Positions 38,282 to 47,998 of a stretch of 64,000 nt of DNA are shown piece by piece. The stretch covers positions 281,638 to 345,637 of the forward strand of contig NZ_VYGV01000006.1 of NCBI RefSeq assembly GCF_013387465.1, written 5' to 3'. The position numbers and the translations under genes are program-made. Position 1 is the first letter of the stretch, and the number at the start of each line of letters is the position of its first letter. Origin of the DNA: Hydrogenophaga aromaticivorans. Lineage in GTDB: Bacteria > Pseudomonadota > Gammaproteobacteria > Burkholderiales > Burkholderiaceae_C. The notes beneath the pieces are model-generated. The model searched no databases. It worked only from the letters and a program-made list of their open reading frames with translations, and was not told the origin of the DNA.

Positions 38282-38303
38282 CTGGATTCGGGCGTAAATC
38301 CAG
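38282..38303. other. Candidate oriT hairpin upstream of mobC
   Basis: Perfect 7-bp inverted repeat CTGGATT / AATCCAG with the 8-base loop CGGGCGTA, 119 bp upstream of the mobC start, where oriT of mobilizable elements usually lies. A second short dyad GACAG-T-CTGTC is at 38248-38258. No nic-site consensus could be assigned. The rest of 38164-38518 shows no gene. Confidence 0.3.
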
Positions 38304-38518
38304 TGCGGAACTTGGGCGCAGAGGCATCTAAGATCGCCTCAATCCATCGATACGGTCGACTCAGCAGCACGAAGACTGAACAAGCTGAACCACCAGCGAA
38401 CCGACAGTGCACAAACTGAACAGGGAGTGAATCGCCACTGCATAGACACTGAACCGGGACGCTTGACCGAATCGCGGCGCTTGTTTATTTCTCTAGTTAT
38501 TTATTGACAAGTAACTAG

Positions 38519-38962
38519 CATTTACAACGTGCACTCAGTGAACACCGGTTCCTGGCCGAAGTGGCCCTGCGGGCACCGCGTGGTGTCGTGTGCCTGCTGT
38601 CGGCACTGCGCGTCCATGGCATCGGCACCCAGGCGCCGTTCGAGGTCTGGCTGGTGATTCCTCCGCACACACCCAGACTGGAGCAACCGGCGCTGCGTGT
38701 GGTGCGCATGTCGGGCCCGGCCCTCTCCGAAGGTGTTGAACCCATAGGTATCGATGGCGTGGCCGTCCCGGTGTTAAACGCCAACAAGACGGTGGCCGAC
38801 TGCTTCAAGTTCCGCAACAAGATCGGCCTGGACGTGGGGATGGAGGCACTGCGCGATGGCTGGGCGCAGCGTAAGCTGACCATGGATGCACTGTGGCACT
38901 ACGCTGCGGTCAACCGCGTGGCCAATGTGATGCGGCCGTACCTGGAGAGAGTTCCAGTGTGA
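38519..38962 (+). pseudogene. AbiEi-type antitoxin lacking its N-terminal domain
   Basis: The frame is open from just after a TAG at 38516-38518. It reads LAEVALRAPRGVVCLLSAL, then HGIGTQAPFEVWLVIPPH, NANKTVADCFKFRNKIGLDV and NRVANVMRPYLERVPV, the C-terminal antitoxin domain of type IV AbiEi proteins, in order and intact to the stop. The roughly 60-residue N-terminal winged helix that represses the promoter is missing, and no AbiEii nucleotidyltransferase toxin follows. An internal GTG at 38561 could be used but is probably an internal codon. A truncated orphan antitoxin. Confidence 0.72.
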
Positions 38963-39044
38963 TGTTTCATCGCAACATGCTCCGTGCTTACTTGCACACA
39001 CTTGAACTGACCGGGCAGCTTGTGAAGGCTAGACCGTTTGGCCT

Positions 39045-39064
39045 GGTGGTATTTTCGGTGGTAT
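39045..39064 (+). repeat. Tandem GGTGGTAT repeats, att-arm-like
   Basis: Two exact copies of GGTGGTAT separated by TTTC. Similar short direct repeats flank integrase att sites in betaproteobacterial islands. They lie between the abiEi fragment and a strong terminator, where mobile debris gives way to ordinary genes. The remainder of 38963-39293 contains no supported gene. Confidence 0.35.
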
Positions 39065-39184
39065 CTCGAAACTCAAACCACAGAAAACCGAGAATTCATG
39101 AGGCCTGTAGCCCATGATGTGAACGACGCCCTCCCGCCAAAAATGAGTCTCAGAGCGTCCCACAACGCCTCACAAGACACCCTG

Positions 39185-39221
39185 AAAGCCCCGGAATACC
39201 CAAGTGTTCCGGGGCTTTTTT
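39185..39221 (+). terminator. Strong intrinsic terminator
   Basis: Stem AAAGCCCCGGAA paired with TTCCGGGGCTTT around a 10-base loop, followed by further T residues on the plus strand; the A-run on the left makes it usable on the minus strand as well. It lies 73 bp beyond the 3' end of the MFS gene (minus strand), which it may serve. Confidence 0.85.
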
Positions 39222-39293
39222 GTTTCCGGGCATCCCGTAGCGGTAATTGCCATCCCAGGTTTTCCTCGCAAGCGGGTTGGCACCCTCGATCGT

Positions 39294-40892
39294 TCAGGAG
39301 GACCCCGTCGTCGTTTCCATCAGGCTGCGGGTGACGCGCGGCGGCTCCTCACCGAGGTGAAAGGCCAGCTTGCGGTCGCGCAGCGCCACGTCGGCGGCGG
39401 TGACGCGGTCAAAGCGCCGCAGGTGATCGGTCCAGGACTCGTCGACGATGACCTCGACAAAGCGGCTGGGGTCGTGGATGTCGTGCAGCAACTCCCACGA
39501 CAAGGCTCCGTGGCGCAGGCGGCTGCGGCGCCCTTCGCCCAGCATCAGGTCGCGGAAGTCGGCCGAACGTGCCGGATCGATGCGGTACTCGACCATCACC
39601 ATCACATGACCCCGGGGCGGTGGTTCTGTGATCTGTGGCGCCGGAAAAATGCGCTTGGGCGTGAGGTCGTCCTCCAGCCCGGAGTCCGGCATCAGGCGGT
39701 TGGCCAGAAACATGGAGAGCAGCCCTGTCACGGAAGCGATGCCCAGGCTGACCGGCACGCTGGTCCAGGTGGCCACCTGGCCCCAGATCGCGGCACCCAG
39801 GGCGCTGGAGCCCATGATCGCCATCTGGTACATGGACATGCCGCGCGCGCGCACCCAGTCGGGCAGGCCCATCTGGATCGAGACGCTGAGCGTGTTGGCG
39901 GAGGTGATCCAGGCCGCGCCGCCCAGAAACATCGCGGGAACCGCCACCCAGACCTGGTCGGTCAACGCCATGGTCGCCATGGCACCCGCCTGCAGAGCCG
40001 TGCCGCGCAGGACGAGACCGTCGCGCGGATAACGGCGGCGCAAGGCCGGCAGGAACGCCGCCGAAGCGATGGCGCCCGCGCCCATGGCCGCCAGAAACAG
40101 CGTGAAAGTGCCAGCACCGCCGCCCTGCATGCCGCGCGCCAGCAGGGCCAGCAGGGCCAGCAGCGCAGTCGAGTGAAAGAAGAAGATCGAGATGCGCAGC
40201 AGCACGCCCTTCAGGTGGTAGGACTGGCCCACGTACTGCAGGCCCACGCGCATCGCGGTGCCCAGGCGCTCGCGCCCCAGCGGATGCGGCTTGTGCTCGT
40301 GCTTCCAGCGGCTGATGATGACCGCGGCCACCACGGACAACACCGCGTTGAGCAGAAACACCCAGGCGCTGCCAGCGCTGGCGATCAGCGCGCCGGCCAC
40401 CAGCGGACCGATGATGCGCGAGGCGTTCATCGACACGCCGTTGAGCGCCAGCGCCGCCGGCAACTGGTTCCGGGGCACGATCGTGGGCACGATGGCCGAA
40501 AACACCGGCCAGCGCATCGCCATGCCGATGCCGTTGACAAACGTCAGCGCCAGCAGCAGGGCCGGGGTTATCGCGTCCAGGAAGATGAAGGCGCTCAGGA
40601 TCGACGCCACCACCGCCACCCACAGCTGCGTGAAGAGGAAGAAGCGCCTGCGGTCCAGGCTGTCGGCCAGCGCGCCGCTGGGCAGGCCCAGCAGGAACAC
40701 CGGCAGGGTGGACGCTGTCTGCACCAGCGCGACCCAGAGCGGCGTCGTGGTGAGCGAGGTCATCATCCAGGCCGCCGCCACATCGCTCATCCACATGCAC
40801 ACGTTGGCCATGAGCCAGGTGATCCACAGCATGCGAAAGACCGGTTGGCGAAGCGGCGCGATGGGAGACAGGTCGTCGTCGGTGCGTGGCAT
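39294..40892 (-). CDS. MFS transporter with C-terminal ABM-like domain
   Basis: 532 residues. The first 410 form a twelve-helix major facilitator of the enterobactin-exporter (EntS/DUF894) type: opening PLRQPVFRMLWITWLMANV, the loop GLPSGALADSLDRRRFFL between helices 2 and 3, and NRLMPDSGLEDDL after the last helix. The remaining ~100 residues (VMVMVEYRIDPARSADFRDLM, then LLHDIHDPSRFVEVIVDESWTDHL) resemble a dimeric alpha/beta-barrel (ABM) domain. This combination is known in proteobacterial MFS proteins. Substrate unknown. Confidence 0.85.
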   Translation of the reverse strand: MPRTDDDLSPIAPLRQPVFRMLWITWLMANVCMWMSDVAAAWMMTSLTTTPLWVALVQTASTLPVFLLGLPSGALADSLDRRRFFLFTQLWVAVVASILSAFIFLDAITPALLLALTFVNGIGMAMRWPVFSAIVPTIVPRNQLPAALALNGVSMNASRIIGPLVAGALIASAGSAWVFLLNAVLSVVAAVIISRWKHEHKPHPLGRERLGTAMRVGLQYVGQSYHLKGVLLRISIFFFHSTALLALLALLARGMQGGGAGTFTLFLAAMGAGAIASAAFLPALRRRYPRDGLVLRGTALQAGAMATMALTDQVWVAVPAMFLGGAAWITSANTLSVSIQMGLPDWVRARGMSMYQMAIMGSSALGAAIWGQVATWTSVPVSLGIASVTGLLSMFLANRLMPDSGLEDDLTPKRIFPAPQITEPPPRGHVMVMVEYRIDPARSADFRDLMLGEGRRSRLRHGALSWELLHDIHDPSRFVEVIVDESWTDHLRRFDRVTAADVALRDRKLAFHLGEEPPRVTRSLMETTTGSS

Positions 40893-41039
40893 AGGGGCAC
40901 TACTGTAGAGGGCGCGCTCCCTTCACGCTGAAATGGTTTGAATCACCCTTGAAACGGCCAGTGCGTCAAACCGTTGGACGCAGCGGCCCGCCGCCGGGTG
41001 AAGCCTTTGGCGTTGTGATGCCTCCCCCGGATCCGATCA

Positions 41040-41061
41040 CTGCCCAATTGGCGTTGGGCAG
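41040..41061. terminator. Hairpin after the thiolase gene
   Basis: Perfect 8-bp stem CTGCCCAA / TTGGGCAG with a 6-base loop, 51 bp beyond the stop of the minus-strand thiolase gene. No T-run follows, so termination is only a possibility. Nothing else is seen in 40893-41112 apart from the MFS promoter region. Confidence 0.35.
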
Positions 41062-41112
41062 CTCCCGGCTTGTTGATCCAACGTCTCTTTAAGCCTTCTC
41101 AGGGTCGCGGGT

Positions 41113-42315
41113 TCAGACGCGTTCGATGATCAAGGCGATGCCCTGCCCCACCCCGATGCACATGGTGCACAGCGCGTAACGCCCGCCCATGGCGTGCAGG
41201 CGGTTGACCGCCGTGGTGGCCAGGCGCGCGCCGCTGGCGCCCAGCGGGTGGCCCAGCGCGATGGCGCCGCCCCAGGCGTTGACGCGTTCATCGTCGTCTT
41301 TCAGACCCAGGGTGCGCAGCACGGCCAGGCCTTGGGCGGCAAAGGCTTCGTTGAGTTCGATCACGTCGAGCTGGTCCAGCGTGAGGCCGGTGAGCGCCAG
41401 CACCTTCTGCGTGGCCGGCGCCGGGCCGATGCCCATGATGCGCGGGGCCACGCCGGCCGTGGCCATGCCGACGATGCGGGCCTTGGGGGTGAGGCCGTTC
41501 TTCGCCGCCGTGGCTTCGTCGGCCAGCAGCAAGGCACAGGCGCCGTCGTTCACGCCGCTGGCGTTGCCGGCCGTCACGGTGCCGTCGGGCCGCACCACGC
41601 CCTTGAGCTTGGCGAGTGTTTCGAGGCTGGTTTCGCGCGGGTGTTCGTCGGTGTCCACGACGAGGGGGTCGCCCTTCTTCTGCGGAATCGTGACCGCGCA
41701 GATCTCGCGCGCCAGGTGGCCGGCCTTGATGGCGGCGACGGCCTTCATCTGGCTTGAGAGCGCCATGCGGTCCTGGGCTTCGCGTTCGATGCCGTAGTCG
41801 GTGGCGACGTTCTCTGCCGTTTCGGGCATGGAATCCACCCCGTACTGGGCCTTCATCAGCCTGTTGACGAAGCGCCAGCCGATGGTGGTGTCGTAGACGG
41901 CTTTGTTGCGGCTGAAAGCTGACTCGGCTTTGGGCATGACGAAGGGCGCGCGGCTCATGCTTTCCACGCCGCCGGCGATCATGAGGCCGGCTTCGCCAGC
42001 CTTGATGGCGCGCGCGGCCGTGCCCACGGCGTCCAGACCCGAGCCGCACAGGCGGTTGATGGTGGCACCGGGCACCTCCAGCGGCAGGCCGGCGAGCAGG
42101 CTGCTCATGTGGGCGACGTTGCGGTTGTCTTCACCGGCCTGGTTGGCGCAGCCGAAGAGCACGTCGGTGACGGCGGCCCAGTCGACGTTCGGGTTGCGTG
42201 CCATCAGGGCGCGCAGCGGGATGGCGCCGAGGTCGTCGGTACGCACGCTGGAGAGCGCGCCGCCGTAGCGGCCGAAGGGGGTGCGGATGGCGTCGCAGAT
42301 GAAGGCCTGGGTCAT
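41113..42315 (-). CDS. pcaF: 3-oxoadipyl-CoA thiolase
   Basis: 400 residues, exactly the PcaF/PaaJ length, from ATG 42315 (MTQAFICDAIRTPFGRYGG). Thiolase signatures: acyl-accepting cysteine in NRLCGSGLDAVG (about residue 90), GHPLGASGARL with the catalytic His, and CIGVGQGIALIIE with the second cysteine. It cleaves 3-oxoadipyl-CoA with CoA to succinyl-CoA and acetyl-CoA. Last gene of the minus-strand box cluster, 52 bp after the dehydrogenase gene. Confidence 0.92.
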   Translation of the reverse strand: MTQAFICDAIRTPFGRYGGALSSVRTDDLGAIPLRALMARNPNVDWAAVTDVLFGCANQAGEDNRNVAHMSSLLAGLPLEVPGATINRLCGSGLDAVGTAARAIKAGEAGLMIAGGVESMSRAPFVMPKAESAFSRNKAVYDTTIGWRFVNRLMKAQYGVDSMPETAENVATDYGIEREAQDRMALSSQMKAVAAIKAGHLAREICAVTIPQKKGDPLVVDTDEHPRETSLETLAKLKGVVRPDGTVTAGNASGVNDGACALLLADEATAAKNGLTPKARIVGMATAGVAPRIMGIGPAPATQKVLALTGLTLDQLDVIELNEAFAAQGLAVLRTLGLKDDDERVNAWGGAIALGHPLGASGARLATTAVNRLHAMGGRYALCTMCIGVGQGIALIIERV

Positions 42316-42367
42316 GTTGTGTTTCACGAAATCGGGTTGAACAGTTGGGTCGACAATTCAGCGAGCG

Positions 42368-43879
42368 TCATGCCCGCTGCCGCCTGAGCCAGGGGCTGAT
42401 GCGGTAGCGCTCCCCGCGGTAATACGCATCGAGAGATTCCATCACCTGCGTGACGCCCGCGACGCTCCAGCGCGCCAGCCACTCGAACGGCCCGGCCGGG
42501 TAGTTGACGCCGAGTTTCATCGCGGCGTCAGCGCCTTCGGGGGTGCACACGCCTTGTTGCACGGCGTCTGCGGCCTCGTTGATCAGCATGGCGATCGTGC
42601 GCGCCACCACCAGCCCGGGCGCATCGGCCAGGGGCACGGGCGCAAAGCCGAGCGCGGCGAGCCACGCCGGGGCCTGCTGGCGCCAGCCGGCGCTGGCCTG
42701 GGGCGCCACCGCATAAGCGAGCGCGCCGCCGGGCGCCGCCGGCCACAGCAGCGGGCGGTCGAACACCGCCACATCGGCCACCCCTTCACGCGCCGCGATG
42801 TCACCCGCGGTGCGGCCATCCGTGAGCACGAGCCGGGCGCCGCCGATGTCCAGGCCCACCCAGGTCTGTCGCTGGCGCGAGGGTGCGGCGTCGCCGGACA
42901 ACCCGCCCTGAGCGACGAGCTGTTCCAGCCGGTCGGCGATCTCGCCGTCGCCGTGCACGGTGACGGGTCCCATCGCCAGCGGCACCTCGTGCGCCGTCGC
43001 GGGCAGCGCCGGTGCGCCCTCGGGGTAGGTGTAGAAACCGCGCCCGCTCTTGCGGCCCAGCAGGCCACCGTCCACCAGCTCGCGCTGGACCAGCGAAGGC
43101 ACGTAGCGCTTGTCGCCAAAGTTGGCCTCGAAGACCGAGTTCGTGACCGCGAAGTTGGTGTCGTGGCCGATCAGGTCCATCAGCTCACAAGGCCCCATGC
43201 GAAAACCCGCTGCCTTCAGGCAGGCGTCCAGGCGCTGCGGCGTGGCCGCCTGCTCCTGCAGCAGGGCGAGGGTCTCGGCGTAATACGGCCGCGCGATGCG
43301 GTTGACGATGAAACCCGGCGTGCTGCGCGCATGCACCGGCACCTTGCCCCAGGCCACGCTCAGCGCTTCGATGGCCTGGGCCACCGCCGCATCGGTCTGC
43401 AGTCCGGACACCACCTCGACCAGCTTCATCTGCGGCACGGGGTTGAAGAAATGCATGCCCACGAAACGCTCGGGATGCAGCAGGCCGTTGGCGATGGCCG
43501 TGACGGAGATGGACGAGGTGTTGCTCGCCAGGATGGCAGCCTCACCGACCACCGACTCCAGCTGCCGGAACAGGCTGCGCTTGGCATCGAGGTTCTCCAC
43601 GATGGCCTCGACCACCAGCGCGGCGCCCGCGGCCGCGTCCAGTGAGGGAATCGGCTCAATGCGGGCCAGCGTGGCCGCCGCGGCCTCGGCGGTGATCTTG
43701 CCCTTGGCCACCAGGCCGTCGAGCGTCGCCGCGAGTTTCGCCTTGGCCTGCGCCGCGGCGCCTTCGCGCATGTCGAACAGGAACACCGGGTGGCCCGCCT
43801 GGGCCGCCACCTGCGCGATGCCGGCCCCCATGATGCCGGCGCCGACGACCAGCACCGGCGCGTTGTTGAGAGAGGTCAT
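42368..43879 (-). CDS. paaH: 3-hydroxyacyl-CoA dehydrogenase (PaaH/PaaC type)
   Basis: 503 residues from ATG 43879. An NAD-binding Rossmann start (VLVVGAGIMGAGIAQVAAQAG), active-site region VGMHFFNPVPQMKLVE and NRIARPYYAETLALL, then two C-terminal 3-hydroxyacyl-CoA dehydrogenase domains, the second with NLINEAADAVQQG-like spacing. This two-lobed architecture is that of 3-hydroxyadipyl-CoA dehydrogenase. It oxidises 3-hydroxyadipyl-CoA in lower benzoyl-CoA degradation. The start overlaps the stop of the enoyl-CoA hydratase gene by four bases. Confidence 0.9.
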   Translation of the reverse strand: MTSLNNAPVLVVGAGIMGAGIAQVAAQAGHPVFLFDMREGAAAQAKAKLAATLDGLVAKGKITAEAAAATLARIEPIPSLDAAAGAALVVEAIVENLDAKRSLFRQLESVVGEAAILASNTSSISVTAIANGLLHPERFVGMHFFNPVPQMKLVEVVSGLQTDAAVAQAIEALSVAWGKVPVHARSTPGFIVNRIARPYYAETLALLQEQAATPQRLDACLKAAGFRMGPCELMDLIGHDTNFAVTNSVFEANFGDKRYVPSLVQRELVDGGLLGRKSGRGFYTYPEGAPALPATAHEVPLAMGPVTVHGDGEIADRLEQLVAQGGLSGDAAPSRQRQTWVGLDIGGARLVLTDGRTAGDIAAREGVADVAVFDRPLLWPAAPGGALAYAVAPQASAGWRQQAPAWLAALGFAPVPLADAPGLVVARTIAMLINEAADAVQQGVCTPEGADAAMKLGVNYPAGPFEWLARWSVAGVTQVMESLDAYYRGERYRISPWLRRQRA

Positions 43880-44676
43880 GTTGCGCTCGGAATCCAGTGG
43901 GCGGGGCGTTTGGCGAGGAAGGCGGCGAAGCCCTCGCGCGCCTCGTCGGTGCCGCGCACGCGGCTGATGGTCTGCGCGGTCAGCTCGCGCGCCTCGGGCG
44001 TGATCGGCCCGACCTGCAACTGGGCAAACAGCTGCTTGATCTCGGTTTGCGCGTGGGGGCCGCCGGTGAGCAGCTCCTGGACGGTCGAATCCACCGCTGC
44101 GTCCAGCGCTTCCAGGGGCACCACCTGCTGCACCAGGCCGATGGCCAGCGCTTTCGCGGCATCGATGCGCTTGGTGGTGAGGGCCAGCCACTTCGCCTGG
44201 CGCTTGCCCACCGCGTTGGTCACATAGGGGCCGATCACGGCCGGCAGGATGCCGAACTTGGCTTCGCTGACGGAGAAGCTGGCGTTGTCGGCGGCCACCG
44301 CAGCGTCACACGCACAGGTCAGGCCGACGCCCCCGCCGAGAGCCGCGCCCTGCACCCGCGCCACCGTGGGTTTGGCGCAGGCTTCGATGCGCGCCAGCAT
44401 GCCGGCAAAGCGGCGTGCGTCGGCCAGATTCCATTCGTGGCTCGCCGCGCTGGCGCGCTGCATCCACTGCAGATCGGCCCCCGCGCTGAAGTGTTTGCCA
44501 TCGCCCGCCAGCACGATCACGCGCACGGTAGGGTCGGCCTCCAGCTCGGCGAACGCAGCGTCGAGCTCGCCGATCATGGTCTCGTCGAAGGCGTTGAACA
44601 CCGCCGGGCGCGACATGGTGACCTGGGCCACGCCAGGGGCGCGCCGCGAGACGACCAAGGTGTCAAAAATGCTCAT
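43876..44676 (-). CDS. Enoyl-CoA hydratase/isomerase family protein
   Basis: 266 residues; ATG 44676 is favoured because AAGGA is nine bases upstream, while the ATG at 44682 is too close to it. Crotonase fold with oxyanion-hole segments FSAGADLQWMQRA and QGAALGGGVGLTCACD, and SEAKFGILPAVIGPYV. The wording of these motifs resembles methylglutaconyl-CoA hydratase (LiuC) more than PaaF. In this cluster it most likely hydrates or isomerises dehydroadipyl-CoA to give the dehydrogenase substrate. Coupled to its downstream neighbour. Confidence 0.85.
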   Translation of the reverse strand: MSIFDTLVVSRRAPGVAQVTMSRPAVFNAFDETMIGELDAAFAELEADPTVRVIVLAGDGKHFSAGADLQWMQRASAASHEWNLADARRFAGMLARIEACAKPTVARVQGAALGGGVGLTCACDAAVAADNASFSVSEAKFGILPAVIGPYVTNAVGKRQAKWLALTTKRIDAAKALAIGLVQQVVPLEALDAAVDSTVQELLTGGPHAQTEIKQLFAQLQVGPITPEARELTAQTISRVRGTDEAREGFAAFLAKRPAHWIPSAT

Positions 44677-44703
44677 GTCCATCGGTCCTTCACGGTCCAT
44701 CAT

Positions 44704-46011
44704 TCAGTAGGTTTCCAGGTGCAGCCGCCCTTCGCGCTTGAGCGCGGCGCCGATGGCGTCCCAGTTCAGCCCGGCCTGGGTGGCCACGTCGTGCAGCGCG
44801 AGCACAACGCCCTCTTCCATGCTTTTGAGGCCACACACATAGAAATACGTGTTCGGATCCTGCAGCAGCACGGCGAGGTCGGCGGCGCGTTCGCGCATGG
44901 CGTCCTGCACGTAGCGCTTTGGCTGGCCCGGCGTGCGGCTGAAGGCGAAGTGGGTGTCGATGAAGACCCTGGGCAGGTTCTGCAGCGGCCCGAAGTACGG
45001 CAGCTCTGCCTGTGTGCGCGCGCCGAAGAACAGCATCAGCTTGCCGCCCTCGAACTTGCCCGACTGCCGCAGGCGCCGGCGCCATTCCGTCATGGCCCGC
45101 ATGGGCGCCGAGCCCGTGCCGGTGCAGATCATCACGATGTTCGATTTGGGGTGGTTCGGCATCAGGAAGCTGGTGCCGAAGGGGCCGATCACCTCCACCG
45201 TGTCGCCCACCTGCAGGTCGCACATAAAGTTGCTCGCGACACCGCGCACCGGCTGACCCGAATGGTCTTCGAGCACGCGCTTGATGGTGAGCGAGAGGTT
45301 GTTGTAGCCCGGGCGCTCGCCGTTGCGCGGGCTGGCGATGGAGTACTGGCGCGGGTGGTGCGGCCGGCCCTGGGCGTCGGTGCCGGGCGGCACGATGCCG
45401 ATGGACTGGCCTTCGAGCACGGGGAAGGGCATGGCGCCGAAGTCGAGCACGATGTGGTGGGTGTCGTAGTCGTGGCCGACCTGTTGGCCGACTTCGGTAA
45501 CGCGCACGTTGCCGGTGACGGTGGCTGTGACGGTCTTCTGCGCAGCCTTGGGGCCGTAGAGGTTGGTGTAGGCGTGGGCGGCGCTCCAGGGCGGGATGAT
45601 CGATCCGTAGGCGGCGGACTTGAAGGTCTCCTGGCCGGTGGGGTCCATCGGCGTTTCGGAGACGGGTTCTGGCTCGGTCTCGGTGGTTGCCACGTCGGCT
45701 GCTTCATCGCCCACGAGCGCGGCGCGTTCGGCCGCCGACAGCTCGACGGGCAGTGTGTCCCAGGTCAGCTGCTCGGCCAGCGAATAGGCCTTGATGCGCG
45801 GCATGGTGCGGTAGTTGTCGATCGAGCCGGTGGGGCACGGCGAGATGCAGTCGTTGCACCAGTTGCACTTCTCGGCATCGACCACGTAGTTGCGCGAGTC
45901 GTGGGTGATGGCCTGCACCGGGCAGATGGATTCGCAGGTGTTGCAGCGGATGCAGATTTCCGGGTCGATCAGGTGCTGCTTGATCACAGCCGCTGGGGCA
46001 GGCGCGTTCAT
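44704..46011 (-). CDS. boxA: Benzoyl-CoA 2,3-epoxidase reductase component BoxA
   Basis: 435 residues from ATG 46011 (CGGAGACACCCC upstream). N-terminal two-cluster ferredoxin: [14 protein letters not shown] and [14 protein letters not shown] bind two [4Fe-4S]. A linker follows, then a FAD/NADPH ferredoxin-reductase module with [14 protein letters not shown] (flavin), [23 protein letters not shown] (NADPH) and [12 protein letters not shown]. It passes NADPH electrons to BoxB. It lies 28 bp before the hydratase gene but 431 bp after boxB, a gap filled with palindromes. Confidence 0.95.
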   Translation of the reverse strand: MNAPAPAAVIKQHLIDPEICIRCNTCESICPVQAITHDSRNYVVDAEKCNWCNDCISPCPTGSIDNYRTMPRIKAYSLAEQLTWDTLPVELSAAERAALVGDEAADVATTETEPEPVSETPMDPTGQETFKSAAYGSIIPPWSAAHAYTNLYGPKAAQKTVTATVTGNVRVTEVGQQVGHDYDTHHIVLDFGAMPFPVLEGQSIGIVPPGTDAQGRPHHPRQYSIASPRNGERPGYNNLSLTIKRVLEDHSGQPVRGVASNFMCDLQVGDTVEVIGPFGTSFLMPNHPKSNIVMICTGTGSAPMRAMTEWRRRLRQSGKFEGGKLMLFFGARTQAELPYFGPLQNLPRVFIDTHFAFSRTPGQPKRYVQDAMRERAADLAVLLQDPNTYFYVCGLKSMEEGVVLALHDVATQAGLNWDAIGAALKREGRLHLETY

Positions 46012-46373
46012 GGGGTGTCTCCGGTGGTTTTTTGGCAGTTTAGTTCTGAGTTCGACAGCAGGTTTGAGGAGGCATTTTTGCGTTGGCGTGGCGCCGCGCG
46101 ACACGGCGCGGCTGACTCCGTTCGTGTCCCCCGCCGGCCTGCGGCCGGCTCCTCCTTTACCTCACTGCGCCAGCCACACCGCGTCGCGCTGGTGGGCGCT
46201 CGCACGGGGGAAGAGGAAACCCCACCTCCTCCTTGAAGTCTGTCGCCACTCCGGAGCTCGTGCTCCAACCGGGGATGCCGCGGGTCCGGGTCTCCCGGCC
46301 CGCAGGCATCGCCCCTTGAGGGGCGGAGCGGCCACACGAAGTGGGCAAGCGACGGGGGTGGGCCTTGTTCTGC
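46012..46373. repeat. Stacked palindromes in the boxB-boxA gap
   Basis: Contains GCCGGCC-TGC-GGCCGGC (46133-46149), a GCCGCGCG/CGGCGCGGC hairpin around 46092-46111 and CGCCCCTTGAGGGGCG (46310-46325). No coding frame is supported. It directly precedes repeat copy B, so the whole 431-bp spacer is mosaic intergenic repeat sequence of the Comamonadaceae kind. Confidence 0.55.
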
Positions 46374-46441
46374 GTCGTCCCCCCTCCAAGCGCCGAAGGC
46401 GCGCCAGAGAGGGGGGAAGCCGCGAAGCGGCGCAGGGGGGT
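46374..46441 (-). repeat. GC-rich intergenic palindromic repeat, copy B
   Basis: Plus strand begins GTCGTCCCCCCTCCAAGCG, holds a GCGCCGAAGGCGC hairpin, and ends GCCGCGAAGCGGCGCAGGGG, immediately beyond the boxB stop codon. The right half is the same as in copies A and D. Confidence 0.8.
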
Positions 46442-46442
46442 G

Positions 46443-47870
<1,428 letters not shown>

Positions 47871-47928
47871 GTTGGTCTCCTGCGGGTGGACGGAACGGTG
47901 GGGTGAGGTGTCTTTAATCGGGGATGCG

Positions 47929-47998
47929 GTGGAACCGGCTTCGCCGGGCCACTCGCATCGCCCCCTGGGGGGTGACGCGCGCAGCGCGGCGCGGGGGG
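47929..47998 (-). repeat. GC-rich intergenic palindromic repeat, copy C
   Basis: Plus strand begins GTGGAACCGGCTTCGCCGGG as in copy A, followed by CCCCCTGGGGGG and GCGCGCAGCGCGGCGCGGGG. It touches the boxC stop codon (47999-48001). Confidence 0.8.

Noticed and set aside
38519..38962. A functional AbiE toxin-antitoxin system
   Set aside because: Antitoxin lacks its N-terminal domain and no AbiEii toxin is encoded nearby.
43897..46236. 779-codon plus-strand open frame opposite the hydratase and boxA genes
   Set aside because: Runs across two genes on the other strand; composition typical of GC-rich shadows.
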